DNA of 16,527 bases, taken from assembly GCA_965370805.1 (NCBI GenBank), contig CBDUVZ010000062.1, positions 1 through 16,527 of the forward strand, read 5' to 3'. The notes below the pieces were generated by a model that saw only the letters and a program-made list of their open reading frames with translations, did no database searches and was not told the origin of the DNA. Below are positions 1 through 7,422 of this stretch, piece by piece. Source of the stretch: CBDUVZ01 sp965370805 (GTDB taxonomy: Bacteria > Hydrothermota > Tepidihabitantia > Tepidihabitantales > Tepidihabitantaceae). Within the stretch, counting starts at the first letter, position 1. The number at the start of each line of letters is the position of its first letter. A program made the position numbers and the translations under genes.

Positions 1-57
1 TAATTCTGAGTAAACAACTTCCTTTCAGGCAGATTATTTCTGAGGAAGACCGGACGA

Positions 58-86
58 TTGACAATCGCCGCTAGCCGTGTTACTCT
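58..86 (+). promoter_or_regulatory. Candidate sigma70-type promoter for the YVTN propeller gene
   Basis: A perfect TTGACA (58-63) is followed after 17 nt by TACTCT (81-86), which keeps the three most conserved -10 positions (T1, A2, T6). Transcription would begin near position 93, just ahead of an AGGGA ribosome binding site (93-97) and the ATG at 105. It is called from sequence alone. Confidence 0.45.
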
Positions 87-104
87 ACCCTCAGGGAATT
101 GAAT

Positions 105-2099
105 ATGTCCATCCTTGCGCGTCTGATGGTACTCCTGACGTTGGCTATGCTGCCGTGTACGGGACAACAACTAGAGACGACAATCATGCTGCCTGATTCG
201 CTGTCCGGGTTGGGCGGACTGGCGTATATTTGCCGCGAGGATTCGGCCAACCGGTTCTGGGTCGGTGGGCTGTTGGGCCGGGCCTGCGGCGTGATATCCG
301 CGGACCGGCGCGAACGGGTGGCACGTGTGCCGGTCCTGGCTGGCTCGCGCTACGGTAACGCTATCCTCTACAATTCGCTGTCGAACCGGATCTACATGAG
401 CAGCGCCGCGCAGGACAGCATTGTCATCATCGATGCGGCGACCGGCAACCGGCGCGCGACCCTGCAGGTCGGGCACAATCCGCGCGGGCTGGCGTTCAAC
501 TTCCGACGCAACAAGGTCTACGTCGTCAACTCCTCGAGCAACAACGTAACCGTAATCGACGGCGTGGCGGATACGGCTATCACTACGCTTTGGGTCGGGC
601 ACGGTCCGCAGTGTCCCTGCTACAACGCGGCTGGGGACCGTATCTACACGAGTAACAGCTCGGGCCGGACCGTAGCGGTCATCGACGGCCTGACCGACCA
701 CCTGATTACGACCGTGGCCATCGACGCGGACCTCGGCCCGCTCATCTACAGTCCGAGTGCGAACAAGGTGTACGTCGGTCATGCCTGGGATTCGACCGTA
801 ACCGTGATTGAGGCCGCGAACGATACCGTCTGTGCCCACATTCCGGCAGGCCGGAACCGGTACCAGTGGCCGCAGGGATTCTGCCTCGCGCCGGGCGGGG
901 GCAAAGTTTACTGCCGGATGCGCTACGAGGAAATCGCCGTCATCGACGAGGAGAGCGATAGTCTGCGGGGGCGGATCTCGGTTCCGGGCGGCGCGGGCGC
1001 GTTCGCCGCGCATGCCGGTCTGAACCGGCTTTACTGCGTCAACCCGGACAGCAACCGGGTTGCGGTTATCGACTGTACGATTGACTCGGTGCTGACTACC
1101 TTTCCAACCGGCGTCCCGGCAGCCGGCATCGTGTTCGACACGTCGGCCCGGGTCGGAGCGCTCTTCTGCCCGGAGACGGATGAGGTTCTGCTCTTCGATC
1201 CGGACTCGAACCAGGTGCATACGCGCTTGCAGTACGGCTGGAGCGTGCCCGGCGCATTGTGCACGGATTCGGCCGGGGACCGTTTGTGGTGTGCGGATGA
1301 GCGCCGGAACAGTGTCATCAGGCTTGATCCAGTTGGTAATACCCCGTGTTGCATGATACCGGTCGGGAACCAGCCGTCCGCGCTGTTTTATGTCGCGGCC
1401 CGCGAGAAGTTGTACTGCGCGAACGCCGGGTCGCGTACAGTCAGTGTCATCGACGCGGACGGGGACAGCGTATTCGCCACGCTGGCTGTCGGGGGACTAC
1501 CGCACGCGTTCGTCTGGAGCCCAGTGAGTGGACTGGTGTACTGCTCCGATTACCATTCCAACAGCGATTCGGTGGCCGTCATCGACGCGGACGGGGACAG
1601 CGTCCTCGGGCGCGTCGCGGTCGGTGCCCGGCCGACAGCACTGGCATGGAGCCCGGTCGGGAACAAAGTCTACGTTGCCAATTACGGTGGCGCAAGCGTA
1701 TCGGTTATCGACTGTGCCACCAACCGGCGTATCCGTAGCCTGCCCGCCGGAACAGGCGCGTTTGCGCTCGTCCGGGTTGCGGCGACTGGACGGGTTTTCT
1801 GTGCCAACGCGTACAGCAATACGGTGACCGTCTACGACGAGAATGCCGATACGCTGGTCGCGGTAACGCAGGTTCCGGCCGAGCCGCGTGCCCTGGCGGT
1901 CGACCCGACCCGGAACCGCGTATTCTGTGCGTGTCGGTACGGCAATTGCGTTATCGCGCTCAACGGGACCACCGGCGCGATAGAAGCAACCATTGCGACT
2001 CCGCGGTCGCCTTCGGGACGGGGACATGACCCAATCCCGTCCTCGGCATTGGGATCGTGTCCCCGGCTGCACAGACCAGCGGCGGGTAAGCTTCATTGA
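105..2099 (+). CDS. Secreted YVTN-type beta-propeller protein, 3' end disrupted
   Basis: Exported repeat protein. ATG 105 is preferred over the upstream in-frame TTG at 99 because AGGGA (93-97) is correctly spaced for it. The first ~21 residues form a signal peptide (hydrophobic LMVLLTLAML core). About 13 units of ~42 residues follow, each with a V-x-V-I-D strand, a D-S/T-V turn, VG-x-x-P and an N-K-V-Y-V-type strand, as in YVTN/NHL-like propellers. These propellers are usually surface-exposed and are thought to serve binding rather than catalysis; the ligand is unknown here. Near codon 640 the frame enters a 45-bp palindrome (2020-2064) and ends in an unrelated tail at 2099. The lost repeat and C-terminal domain continue in other frames to 2467, so the intact gene would have about 14 units, enough for two seven-bladed propellers. 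Fold class is fairly secure; function is unknown. Confidence 0.8.
   Translation: MSILARLMVLLTLAMLPCTGQQLETTIMLPDSLSGLGGLAYICREDSANRFWVGGLLGRACGVISADRRERVARVPVLAGSRYGNAILYNSLSNRIYMSSAAQDSIVIIDAATGNRRATLQVGHNPRGLAFNFRRNKVYVVNSSSNNVTVIDGVADTAITTLWVGHGPQCPCYNAAGDRIYTSNSSGRTVAVIDGLTDHLITTVAIDADLGPLIYSPSANKVYVGHAWDSTVTVIEAANDTVCAHIPAGRNRYQWPQGFCLAPGGGKVYCRMRYEEIAVIDEESDSLRGRISVPGGAGAFAAHAGLNRLYCVNPDSNRVAVIDCTIDSVLTTFPTGVPAAGIVFDTSARVGALFCPETDEVLLFDPDSNQVHTRLQYGWSVPGALCTDSAGDRLWCADERRNSVIRLDPVGNTPCCMIPVGNQPSALFYVAAREKLYCANAGSRTVSVIDADGDSVFATLAVGGLPHAFVWSPVSGLVYCSDYHSNSDSVAVIDADGDSVLGRVAVGARPTALAWSPVGNKVYVANYGGASVSVIDCATNRRIRSLPAGTGAFALVRVAATGRVFCANAYSNTVTVYDENADTLVAVTQVPAEPRALAVDPTRNRVFCACRYGNCVIALNGTTGAIEATIATPRSPSGRGHDPIPSSALGSCPRLHRPAAGKLH
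2016..2070 (+). repeat. Gene-invading palindromic repeat, copy 1
   Basis: The palindrome core spans 2020-2064. It starts GGGGACATGACCCAAT and ends ATTGGGATCGTGTCCCC. The arms pair over about 19 positions, with one bulged A, one C.C mismatch, one G.T wobble and a TCCT loop. The 55 nt from 2016 to 2070 are identical to 2781-2835. It lies inside the last repeats of the YVTN propeller gene, and the reading frame differs on its two sides. Confidence 0.9.
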
Positions 2100-2467
2100 T
2101 GCGGCGCAGTTGACCTATGACGGCGACCTCGTTGTCGGGGAGTGGCCGCAGGCACTGGCGTGGAGCGCAGCCACGGGACGGACCTATGTTTCCTGCGGGC
2201 GGGAGTCCGGGCTGTGGGTGATTGCCGACCTGCCGGTCGGATGCGCGGAGCCCGTTATTACGCGGGCGCGATATCCAGCCGGCACGTGTGGTCGCGACCG
2301 GGCAGTTGGTGCTGGAGGATGGAGGGGCGGACCTGGTTGATATCAGCGGTCGCCGGGTGCTACGACTGAAACCGGGACGGAACAACTTGTCCGGGGTCGC
2401 GCCGGGTGTCTATTTTCTGGTCCGGCCGGACGCGAGAACAGCAGAGCGAGTGCTGGTTGTGCGCTAG
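2071..2467 (+). pseudogene. Out-of-frame 3' remnant of the YVTN propeller gene with C-terminal sorting-like domain
   Basis: This is the continuation of the gene that starts at 105. In the frame of position 2071 the DNA encodes another propeller unit (F-I-D-A-A, VGEWPQALAWS, GLWVIAD). Around 2240-2260 the coding sense moves to a second frame. That frame encodes LVLEDGG, VDISGRRVLRLKPG and GVAPGVYFLVR and ends in VLVVR at TAG 2465-2467. The last ~45 residues match in layout the C-terminal domains of the genes at 2475, 6651 and 7851, which supports this as the original C-terminus. Two frame changes (at the palindrome and near 2250) separate it from its signal peptide, so it is not expected to be made as one protein unless one or both breaks are sequencing errors. 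Confidence 0.7.
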
Positions 2468-2474
2468 GGCAAAC

Positions 2475-2794
2475 ATGAAGCCATTCTTTGTGATTGCTGT
2501 CGCCGTCGTGGCGGCCGGGGCTTGGGAGCCGGTTGGTCCGTACTTCAACAAGGATCGACCGGTTGTGGGCGCGGTAAGTCGGACGCAGCCGGGCCGGGTA
2601 GGAATGGTTGTGATGAGGGATATCCTCTCTGTGCTGTATCTGTCCGATGATGCGGGTGCGAACTGGACGGTGGTGAACGAAGGCCTGCCGTTCCGGCCGA
2701 CCCGGCGCAGAATGTCTGGTTGAGCATTGACCTCGGCGCGACGTGGGAACGTATGGCGCTGCCGGTCCCAGGAATGTTCCGGACGGGGACATGA
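2475..2794 (+). pseudogene. 5' fragment of an Asp-box (BNR-like) propeller gene
   Basis: ATG 2475 lies 7 nt after the stop of the previous gene, so the two were probably co-transcribed. The fragment encodes a short signal peptide (FFVIAVAVVAAGA) and an Asp-box unit (S-D-D-A-G-A-N-W). Near 2690 the coding sense shifts frame: the first frame ends at TGA 2721-2723, while the other frame carries PADPAQNVWLSIDLGATW and PVPGMF. That second frame runs into the palindrome at 2785 and meets its in-frame TGA (2792-2794). The same frame is open again after the element and continues as the 2822-4579 region. The fragment is thus the N-terminus of that protein, cut by one frameshift and one element-borne stop. 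Confidence 0.75.
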
Positions 2795-2835
2795 CCCAAT
2801 CCCGTCCTCGGCATTGGGATCGTGTCCCCGGCTGC
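2781..2835 (+). repeat. Gene-invading palindromic repeat, copy 2
   Basis: The core is 2785-2829, and the full 55 nt are identical to 2016-2070. It sits inside the Asp-box propeller gene. The coding frame is the same on both sides of the copy, but the element supplies TGA at 2792-2794 in that frame, so the disruption here is a nonsense codon rather than a frame change. Confidence 0.9.
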
Positions 2836-4579
2836 CCCTGCTGGTGCGGAGATGACAGCGGTCGGATACAGGGCGGTGCTTGCGTGCTCGACCACGTCCG
2901 GCTGGGAAGTCATGGTGTGCGATACGAACGTACCGTCATACGCGGTATCGGTGTGCACGGACCCGGCCGATTCGCAACGGATGGTGGTCGGCGGGTACGC
3001 GGGCAGCCCGTGCGTGTACATCACCACCAACGGCGGGGCGAGCTGGCAGCGGAGTTTACTGCCGGTCGGTATCTGCCAGGAACAGCCGCGGGAAGTGCCG
3101 CCGAGCGAGGGCGTGCATGCAGTGCGAGTGTTCGAATCCCCGGAAGACGTAATTCTGGCCGTGACCCGCCGGCAGGGGATGTACCGGACGACCGACGCGG
3201 GCGCGAACTGGCAGCAAGTCGGGGCGCTCGAGAACCTCGCACTAGCCGGGATGTGGGGTGCGTCCGGGCATGCGGCGGTGAGTATCGGGCGGTCGGTGCG
3301 GCGCACAACCGATGCGGGTGCGAGCTGGGGGCGAGATTGGACGATGCCCGGGAGTTCGGATGTTCATTTCCTTGCCGCGGTTCCAGAGAGTGTCGACGTT
3401 GCCCTGTGTGCCACGGACCGAGGCGTGTACCGGAGCGGGAACGGCGGCTGGACCTGGGGCCTGCGCGGCATACTGGGTATGGACGCAGTTACCGCGCTTG
3501 ACCGCTGGTCGGATCTGGACGCACCGCTCTATGCGCTTCTCGACGACCACCGGCTGGCCCGGGCCGGTGCCGACGGCGAGAACTGGGTGGAGTGCGCGGT
3601 ACCGGTTCCGGAACGGGTTGCGGATATCGCCGCCGGGCCGGGTGGCGAGGTCTGGCTTTTGTCTGCGGGCGAAACCGGCCCGGCACGTCTGTTCCGGTCT
3701 GATGACAGTGGATCGAGCTGGGTCGAGTCCGATTCGTGGCTGGCGACCGGAAGCGCAGTCGTAACTGCACACCAAGGGGTAGTGCTGGCGGTCGGGAGCC
3801 GACCCGATACCGACGCGGTGGAGCGGTTGGCGTTCGCGGTATCGACCGACGGCGGCCAGAACTGGCAGCATGGTTTGCATGAGCCGGGCCAGGGGCAGGT
3901 GGCCGCCATCGCGGCGGAAGCGCCCGGGTGGATGGTTGCGGCCGGGCGGCGCGGCGACAGCGCGCTGATTCTGGTTTCTGCCGACACGGGCCGCACGTGG
4001 ACCAAACGGGATTCAGGCGCTTCCGGTGCGGTGCGGACCGCGCTATGGCACCGGTACGGCGGTGCCGTCTGGTGCGGCACGGACCATGGGGTGTTCAGTT
4101 CTACCGATGCCGGTCTGTGTTGGAGCTTCAGCGGGCTGGCCGCGGTGCGGGAGCTGGCTCGAGGTGACTGTTACTGCTTGGCCGCGACCCGGACCGGGTG
4201 CTACGTTTCCGATGATGGCCGCAACTGGTTCGTATTGAACGACGGCTTGCCGACATTGGACGTGACCGCGGTCGCGCCGGACCGACCGTGGCACGATCGC
4301 TACGAGTTCTGCGGCACGAAGGGCATGGGTGTATTTCGGTTCAGGTTTTGCGGGATCGCCGAGTCACCCGGTGTCCAGCCCCGACCTGCACCGGCGGCAC
4401 CGGCGTTCTGCCGGGGACGGTTCAGTTACGATGGCGCTGTGGCCGCGGTCATGTTCGATGCCGCGGGACGGACCGTGGTACGGTTGAGACCAGGCGAGAC
4501 TCGCGAGCTGGCATCGGGGCTGTACTTCCTGCGGCCGCTGGGCGGGTCAGCGGTCCGGAGGATTGTGGTTGTGCGCTGA
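2822..4579 (+). CDS. Asp-box/BNR-type propeller with C-terminal sorting-like domain (N-terminus cut off)
   Basis: This open frame of about 585 residues contains about ten Asp-box-like turns of the form S/T-T/D-D-x-G-x-x-W (TTNGGASW, TTDAGANW, TTDAGASW, SDDSGSSW, STDGGQNW, SADTGRTW, STDAGLCW, SDDGRNW). They recur every 45-60 residues, as in BNR/sialidase-like, Ycf48-like and VPS10-type propellers. I see no sialidase catalytic set, so a structural or binding role is more likely. The end (VMFDAAGRTVVRLRPG, ASGLYFLRP, RIVVVR) is a short beta domain shared with neighbouring secreted proteins. The GTG at 2822 lies inside the palindrome and has no ribosome binding site. The natural start is 2475, upstream of the interruption, so this part lacks its signal peptide and may be untranslated. 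The fold is fairly certain; the function is unknown. Confidence 0.75.
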   Translation: MSPAAPAGAEMTAVGYRAVLACSTTSGWEVMVCDTNVPSYAVSVCTDPADSQRMVVGGYAGSPCVYITTNGGASWQRSLLPVGICQEQPREVPPSEGVHAVRVFESPEDVILAVTRRQGMYRTTDAGANWQQVGALENLALAGMWGASGHAAVSIGRSVRRTTDAGASWGRDWTMPGSSDVHFLAAVPESVDVALCATDRGVYRSGNGGWTWGLRGILGMDAVTALDRWSDLDAPLYALLDDHRLARAGADGENWVECAVPVPERVADIAAGPGGEVWLLSAGETGPARLFRSDDSGSSWVESDSWLATGSAVVTAHQGVVLAVGSRPDTDAVERLAFAVSTDGGQNWQHGLHEPGQGQVAAIAAEAPGWMVAAGRRGDSALILVSADTGRTWTKRDSGASGAVRTALWHRYGGAVWCGTDHGVFSSTDAGLCWSFSGLAAVRELARGDCYCLAATRTGCYVSDDGRNWFVLNDGLPTLDVTAVAPDRPWHDRYEFCGTKGMGVFRFRFCGIAESPGVQPRPAPAAPAFCRGRFSYDGAVAAVMFDAAGRTVVRLRPGETRELASGLYFLRPLGGSAVRRIVVVR

Positions 4580-4600
4580 CTCACCGCCGGCGACAACCGA

Positions 4601-4639
4601 AACAAGACGGGGCAGACTGACGTCCGCCCCGTCGTTCTT
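4601..4639. terminator. Bidirectional terminator between convergent genes
   Basis: GACGGGGC (4606-4613) pairs perfectly with GCCCCGTC (4626-4633) around a 12-nt loop. GTTCTT follows on the + strand, and A-rich sequence (AACAA) lies on the other side. It sits between the + strand gene ending at 4579 and the - strand gene ending at 4652. Confidence 0.7.
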
Positions 4640-4651
4640 GGAGGCCGTTGA

Positions 4652-5506
4652 CTATTCGACGATGTAGCCGATGCCCCAGAGCACCGAACGGTCAGGCCCG
4701 TTCTTGTTCAGGACCGCGTCGTTCAGGTCGATGACTTCGAACCAGACCCAGTTTTCGTCATCCGCGGTTTCCGTCGGGTTGACGACCCAGGTCCCGGTCC
4801 AGGAGTCGTTGCTCGGGTCGAGCTCGAACGGGCTGTACCAGTGTCCGGGAGGACCGTGCAGGTACGCCCACGCGAACTCGATGCCGGCGGTATGCGTTTC
4901 CCACAGCCGGAGTTCGACCGAATCGCCGGGCTCGAACGTATAGGCATAGGGGTTGAGCGGCAGGAGACCGGTGTTGTCGAGTGTCGGGTAGTCGATGACC
5001 GCTCCGTCCCGATGGACTGAGACCTGGATGGAATCGATTTCGATGACCCCGAACGCGGAGTCGAATTCGGCGTCGCAGGGCGACAGGTCGGTCAGCTCCC
5101 AGTCATTGCCGTTGAACTCGAACCGCGCCGACATTGAGCCGTTGACTTCGGGAGCCGGCTTGACAACCGTATCCCTGATGCTCGTGTCCGGCAGATCGGT
5201 GTAGACGACAAACAGGGTGCAGGGCCAGACGATGTGAAAATCGACGTTGGCGAAAGGCCGTGATACGGTGATATTGTAGGAAATCTCCGGCTCCGGAACC
5301 ACCCGCCAGGCGTCGACCGGCCAGGTCGTGTCGCCGTCGGTGCCGCCGCGTCCGGTGTATTCGTCATTCGCTGCCGGCACCGCACCCAGTGACCGGAAGA
5401 ACGGATGGTCCTGCAGTGCGGCGTCGACCTGTTCCTGGTCAGACTGCTGTGTGCACCCGACCAGCGCGAGCATTACCGCCAGTACGATCGGTAGAGCATA
5501 TCTCAT
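4652..5506 (-). CDS. Hypothetical lipoprotein
   Basis: Predicted exported lipoprotein of 284 residues. ATG at 5506 is chosen because AGGAG lies just upstream on the minus strand and the product then starts with a classic type II signal peptide: MRYALPIVLAVMLALVGC, with lipobox L-V-G-C and Cys18 as the lipidated residue. A longer reading from 5638 has no such support. The mature part (ALQDHPFFRSLG, then beta-rich sequence with WRVVPEPEISYNITV, GHWYSPFELDPSNDSW and WVWFEVIDLND) resembles no family I can name. It looks like a beta-sandwich protein rich in Trp, Asp and Thr, without enzyme motifs. It is a single transcription unit ending at the 4601-4639 terminator. The gene is certain; the function is unknown. 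Confidence 0.85.
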   Translation of the reverse strand: MRYALPIVLAVMLALVGCTQQSDQEQVDAALQDHPFFRSLGAVPAANDEYTGRGGTDGDTTWPVDAWRVVPEPEISYNITVSRPFANVDFHIVWPCTLFVVYTDLPDTSIRDTVVKPAPEVNGSMSARFEFNGNDWELTDLSPCDAEFDSAFGVIEIDSIQVSVHRDGAVIDYPTLDNTGLLPLNPYAYTFEPGDSVELRLWETHTAGIEFAWAYLHGPPGHWYSPFELDPSNDSWTGTWVVNPTETADDENWVWFEVIDLNDAVLNKNGPDRSVLWGIGYIVE

Positions 5507-5760
5507 GATTGCTCCTTTCTGCCCCCGGGTGTCCACGGCTTCCGTGTCTATCCGGTGGGCGTGTCGGCAGGGAAGGCTGCTGCTTCCCCGCGGCTTGACT
5601 TCTTCGACCCGCCTCTCATTGACAGAATGGAAGAGCATCAGGTGTGCCAGGTTCCGGCCAGGGCCGGAGGACGGTCAGCACAGGTGATAAGTCTTTTGGA
5701 TTCAGGAGTCTACGCCAGTGGCAGCGACAGAGTGTTATTGCCGCGTCCGAGGCCGACGGT

Positions 5761-5813
5761 TCACTTCTGTGTCGGAAGTGACACAGACAGTGTTAGCAGG
5801 GCAACGGTTGCCC
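5761..5813. promoter_or_regulatory. Overlapping alternative stem-loops downstream of the DUF4097-like gene
   Basis: TCACTTC (5761-5767) pairs with GAAGTGA (5775-5781), while CTGTGTC (5767-5773) pairs with GACACAG (5780-5786). The two perfect 7-bp stems overlap, so only one can form at a time. A third hairpin, GGGCAAC/GTTGCCC (5799-5813), lies beside the stop of the minus-strand gene at 5821. Neither strand shows a clear T-run, so this is not a textbook terminator. The rest of 5507-5820 shows no gene and no good promoter for the lipoprotein gene. Confidence 0.4.
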
Positions 5814-5820
5814 CTTCTGT

Positions 5821-6633
5821 CTACCGACCCCCGATGCTGATATTCCCGCGTCCGACGCTCACGGTTATTTCGGCATCCCCTGACCCGATTGTCCCCACTA
5901 CCGCTTTGTCGGTCTGCTCGTCATAGAACAGTTCCAGCCCGTGGATGGTGATCTTTCCTTTGCCGGTCGACGCATCCAGTTCCGCCGATACGGTCCACGG
6001 CACCCGCAGGGTCACCGGGCCGGATTCGGTTTCCAGTTCCACTTCGTCGCCTTCCTCGACTTCGAGCAGGACGCAGGTAATGGTCCCGGTTGTCGTAGTG
6101 GCATCGACCGAGCCGGAATGAGTTCTCAGGTTGATTTCCCCGGTTTCGGCGGCGAGTGCCACGCTGCCGTTCGTACCGGTCAGCTCGATCTTGCCGGTGG
6201 TAGTGTTGGCTTCGATGCCGCCGGTCATTCCGTTGATGCTGATGCTGCCGGTTTCGGCTTCCAGGTTGAGCGCTGTTCCGGGCGGAGCCGATATCGTGAT
6301 ATCCGCCCGAAAGCCGTCGGCTTCGGTTCCCGACTCGATTCCGATTGCCAGTTCGGTCTCCCCGGCGTCGCTGTTGACCACGATACTCTGCAGTCCTTCC
6401 TCAGCGGTCTCTTCGTATTCGGCAATGCAGCGCCGCGCCACGGTGACGGTAATCAGTTCACCCTCGCCGGCTGCTACTTTGATTCCACCGGTTGCGGTGC
6501 TTGCGGTTATCAGCTCGATTCCCTCGGCCTCGAAAGAAAGCGTGACGATATCCCGGGCTTCGCACTCCTGTGCTGACGCGGGGAGTACCGCGAAGAACCC
6601 GGCGAGAAGAATAGCGACGGTCATTCTGGTCAT
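5821..6633 (-). CDS. DUF4097-like secreted beta-helix protein
   Basis: Exported protein of 270 residues. ATG 6633 is set by AGGAGGT (6637-6643) on the minus strand. Residues 1-22 are a signal peptide ending in ASAQ. The body is a run of short strands with Thr/Gly-rich repeats: ATGGIKV, ETGSISINGMTGGIEANTT, TTGKIELTG, ETGEINLRT, HSGSVDATTTTGTI, ESGPVTLRV, STGKGKITI. This pattern of a turn plus G-x-I/V strand every ~20 residues is typical of the DUF4097/putative adhesin family, a right-handed beta-helix found in many exported proteins of unknown role. It lies 17 nt after the jelly-roll gene and is probably expressed with it. Family assignment is likely; the role is not known. Confidence 0.8.
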   Translation of the reverse strand: MTRMTVAILLAGFFAVLPASAQECEARDIVTLSFEAEGIELITASTATGGIKVAAGEGELITVTVARRCIAEYEETAEEGLQSIVVNSDAGETELAIGIESGTEADGFRADITISAPPGTALNLEAETGSISINGMTGGIEANTTTGKIELTGTNGSVALAAETGEINLRTHSGSVDATTTTGTITCVLLEVEEGDEVELETESGPVTLRVPWTVSAELDASTGKGKITIHGLELFYDEQTDKAVVGTIGSGDAEITVSVGRGNISIGGR

Positions 6634-6650
6634 ATTACCTCCTGACGATA

Positions 6651-7382
6651 TCATTCCGGCTTGGACCCTCGGACCCTTGACCCCTTTTCTCTCAAGAAAT
6701 AGACTCCGGGCACTGATATTCTTGTGCGGTCCCGGATTCTCCTTCCGGTCCGGTCATAGATCTCGACCCCTTGACCCTTTTCCGCCAGCGACATGCCCGG
6801 CAGCAGCAGCAGCTTGCGCGGTCGGGGGTACGGCACCGGCGTCAATAGCGTCTCCTCAATTCCGCCCAGCGTCGTGTCCTCGACCGTCACGTCGTCAACG
6901 TAGACGGTTGCTCCCGGCAGGGTGGCGAGCGAGACCGAAAGAAAGGCGGCGGACTCGGGCGCTGTGACCCACTGGCTGTACTCCCGATACCCGGTTGAGA
7001 ACCAGACGGGCAGCAGGATCAGGTTGCCGAGCATGCCGCCGCGCAGCGACAGGAACTCGATGACGAAAGAGCCGCCGACAACAGCGGGCACGCTTGCCCA
7101 GCCCGAGAACTCGTAATGACGCCCCGGGGATGCCAGGGTGATTGTCGAGACGAACGCCGCGGTGTCGCGGCCCATGAGTTTCACGCAGCAGTCCCCGGTC
7201 CGGGATTCGGTTGACCGGACCGCGGTGCTCTCCCAGGCCAGTTCGGAGCTCAACCAGCCCAGGGGCAGATGCACCCCGAGCGTATCGATCCAGACTTCGA
7301 ACGACGGATTGAGGACAATGTTCTCCGCGGGCAGCGGTGCGGCGAGCAGGCAGAGAAGGAAGACGGCGAGTGTTGTTCGCAT
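6651..7382 (-). CDS. Secreted jelly-roll (CBM4/9-like) protein with GVYFLR C-terminus
   Basis: Exported protein of 243 residues with a signal peptide (residues 1-19, ending PLPAE). Residues ~20-170 open with N-I-V-L-N-P-S-F-E-x-W and P-x-G-W and contain YEFSGWASV, a strand-rich core and VYVDDVTVED. This is the usual layout of carbohydrate-binding-like jelly rolls (CBM4/9 and relatives). A proline-rich linker and a short C-terminal domain (VEIYDRTGRRI, VPGVYFLREKG) follow. That domain resembles those of the other secreted proteins here but lacks their basic VVVR end. The last residues (REKGSRVRGSKPE) come from a simple GGGTCAAGGGTC-type repeat and may be secondary additions. No Shine-Dalgarno is visible; the TATAAT just upstream suggests a nearly leaderless mRNA. 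Ligand unknown. Confidence 0.75.
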   Translation of the reverse strand: MRTTLAVFLLCLLAAPLPAENIVLNPSFEVWIDTLGVHLPLGWLSSELAWESTAVRSTESRTGDCCVKLMGRDTAAFVSTITLASPGRHYEFSGWASVPAVVGGSFVIEFLSLRGGMLGNLILLPVWFSTGYREYSQWVTAPESAAFLSVSLATLPGATVYVDDVTVEDTTLGGIEETLLTPVPYPRPRKLLLLPGMSLAEKGQGVEIYDRTGRRIRDRTRISVPGVYFLREKGSRVRGSKPE

Positions 7383-7391
7383 CGTGGATGC

Positions 7392-7420
7392 ATTATACGC
7401 CGGGAATCGAGGCAGCGCCA
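7392..7420 (-). promoter_or_regulatory. Candidate promoter with perfect -10 for the jelly-roll gene
   Basis: On the minus strand TATAAT spans 7397-7392, ending 9 nt before the ATG at 7382, so the transcript would start only a few bases from the start codon. A weak -35 (TGGCGC, 7420-7415) lies 17 nt upstream. Confidence 0.45.
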
Positions 7421-7422
7421 GC

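Noticed and set aside
171..1220. Long minus-strand open frame opposite the YVTN gene
   Set aside because: It mirrors the codon pattern of the repeated + strand gene in GC-rich DNA. It has no start signals, and its product is Arg/Val-rich without domains.
2822..4579. Sialidase activity for the Asp-box protein
   Set aside because: Asp boxes are present, but I see no arginine triad or Tyr/Glu catalytic pair pattern. Asp boxes alone occur in many non-enzymatic propellers.
5507..5638. N-terminal extension of the lipoprotein gene to 5638
   Set aside because: The internal ATG at 5506 has AGGAG and starts a classic lipoprotein signal, which would be buried in the longer form.
5328..5926. Plus-strand open frames between the lipoprotein and DUF4097-like genes
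   Set aside because: They overlap the clear minus-strand genes, have no ribosome binding sites and give low-complexity Ser/Arg/Pro-rich products.
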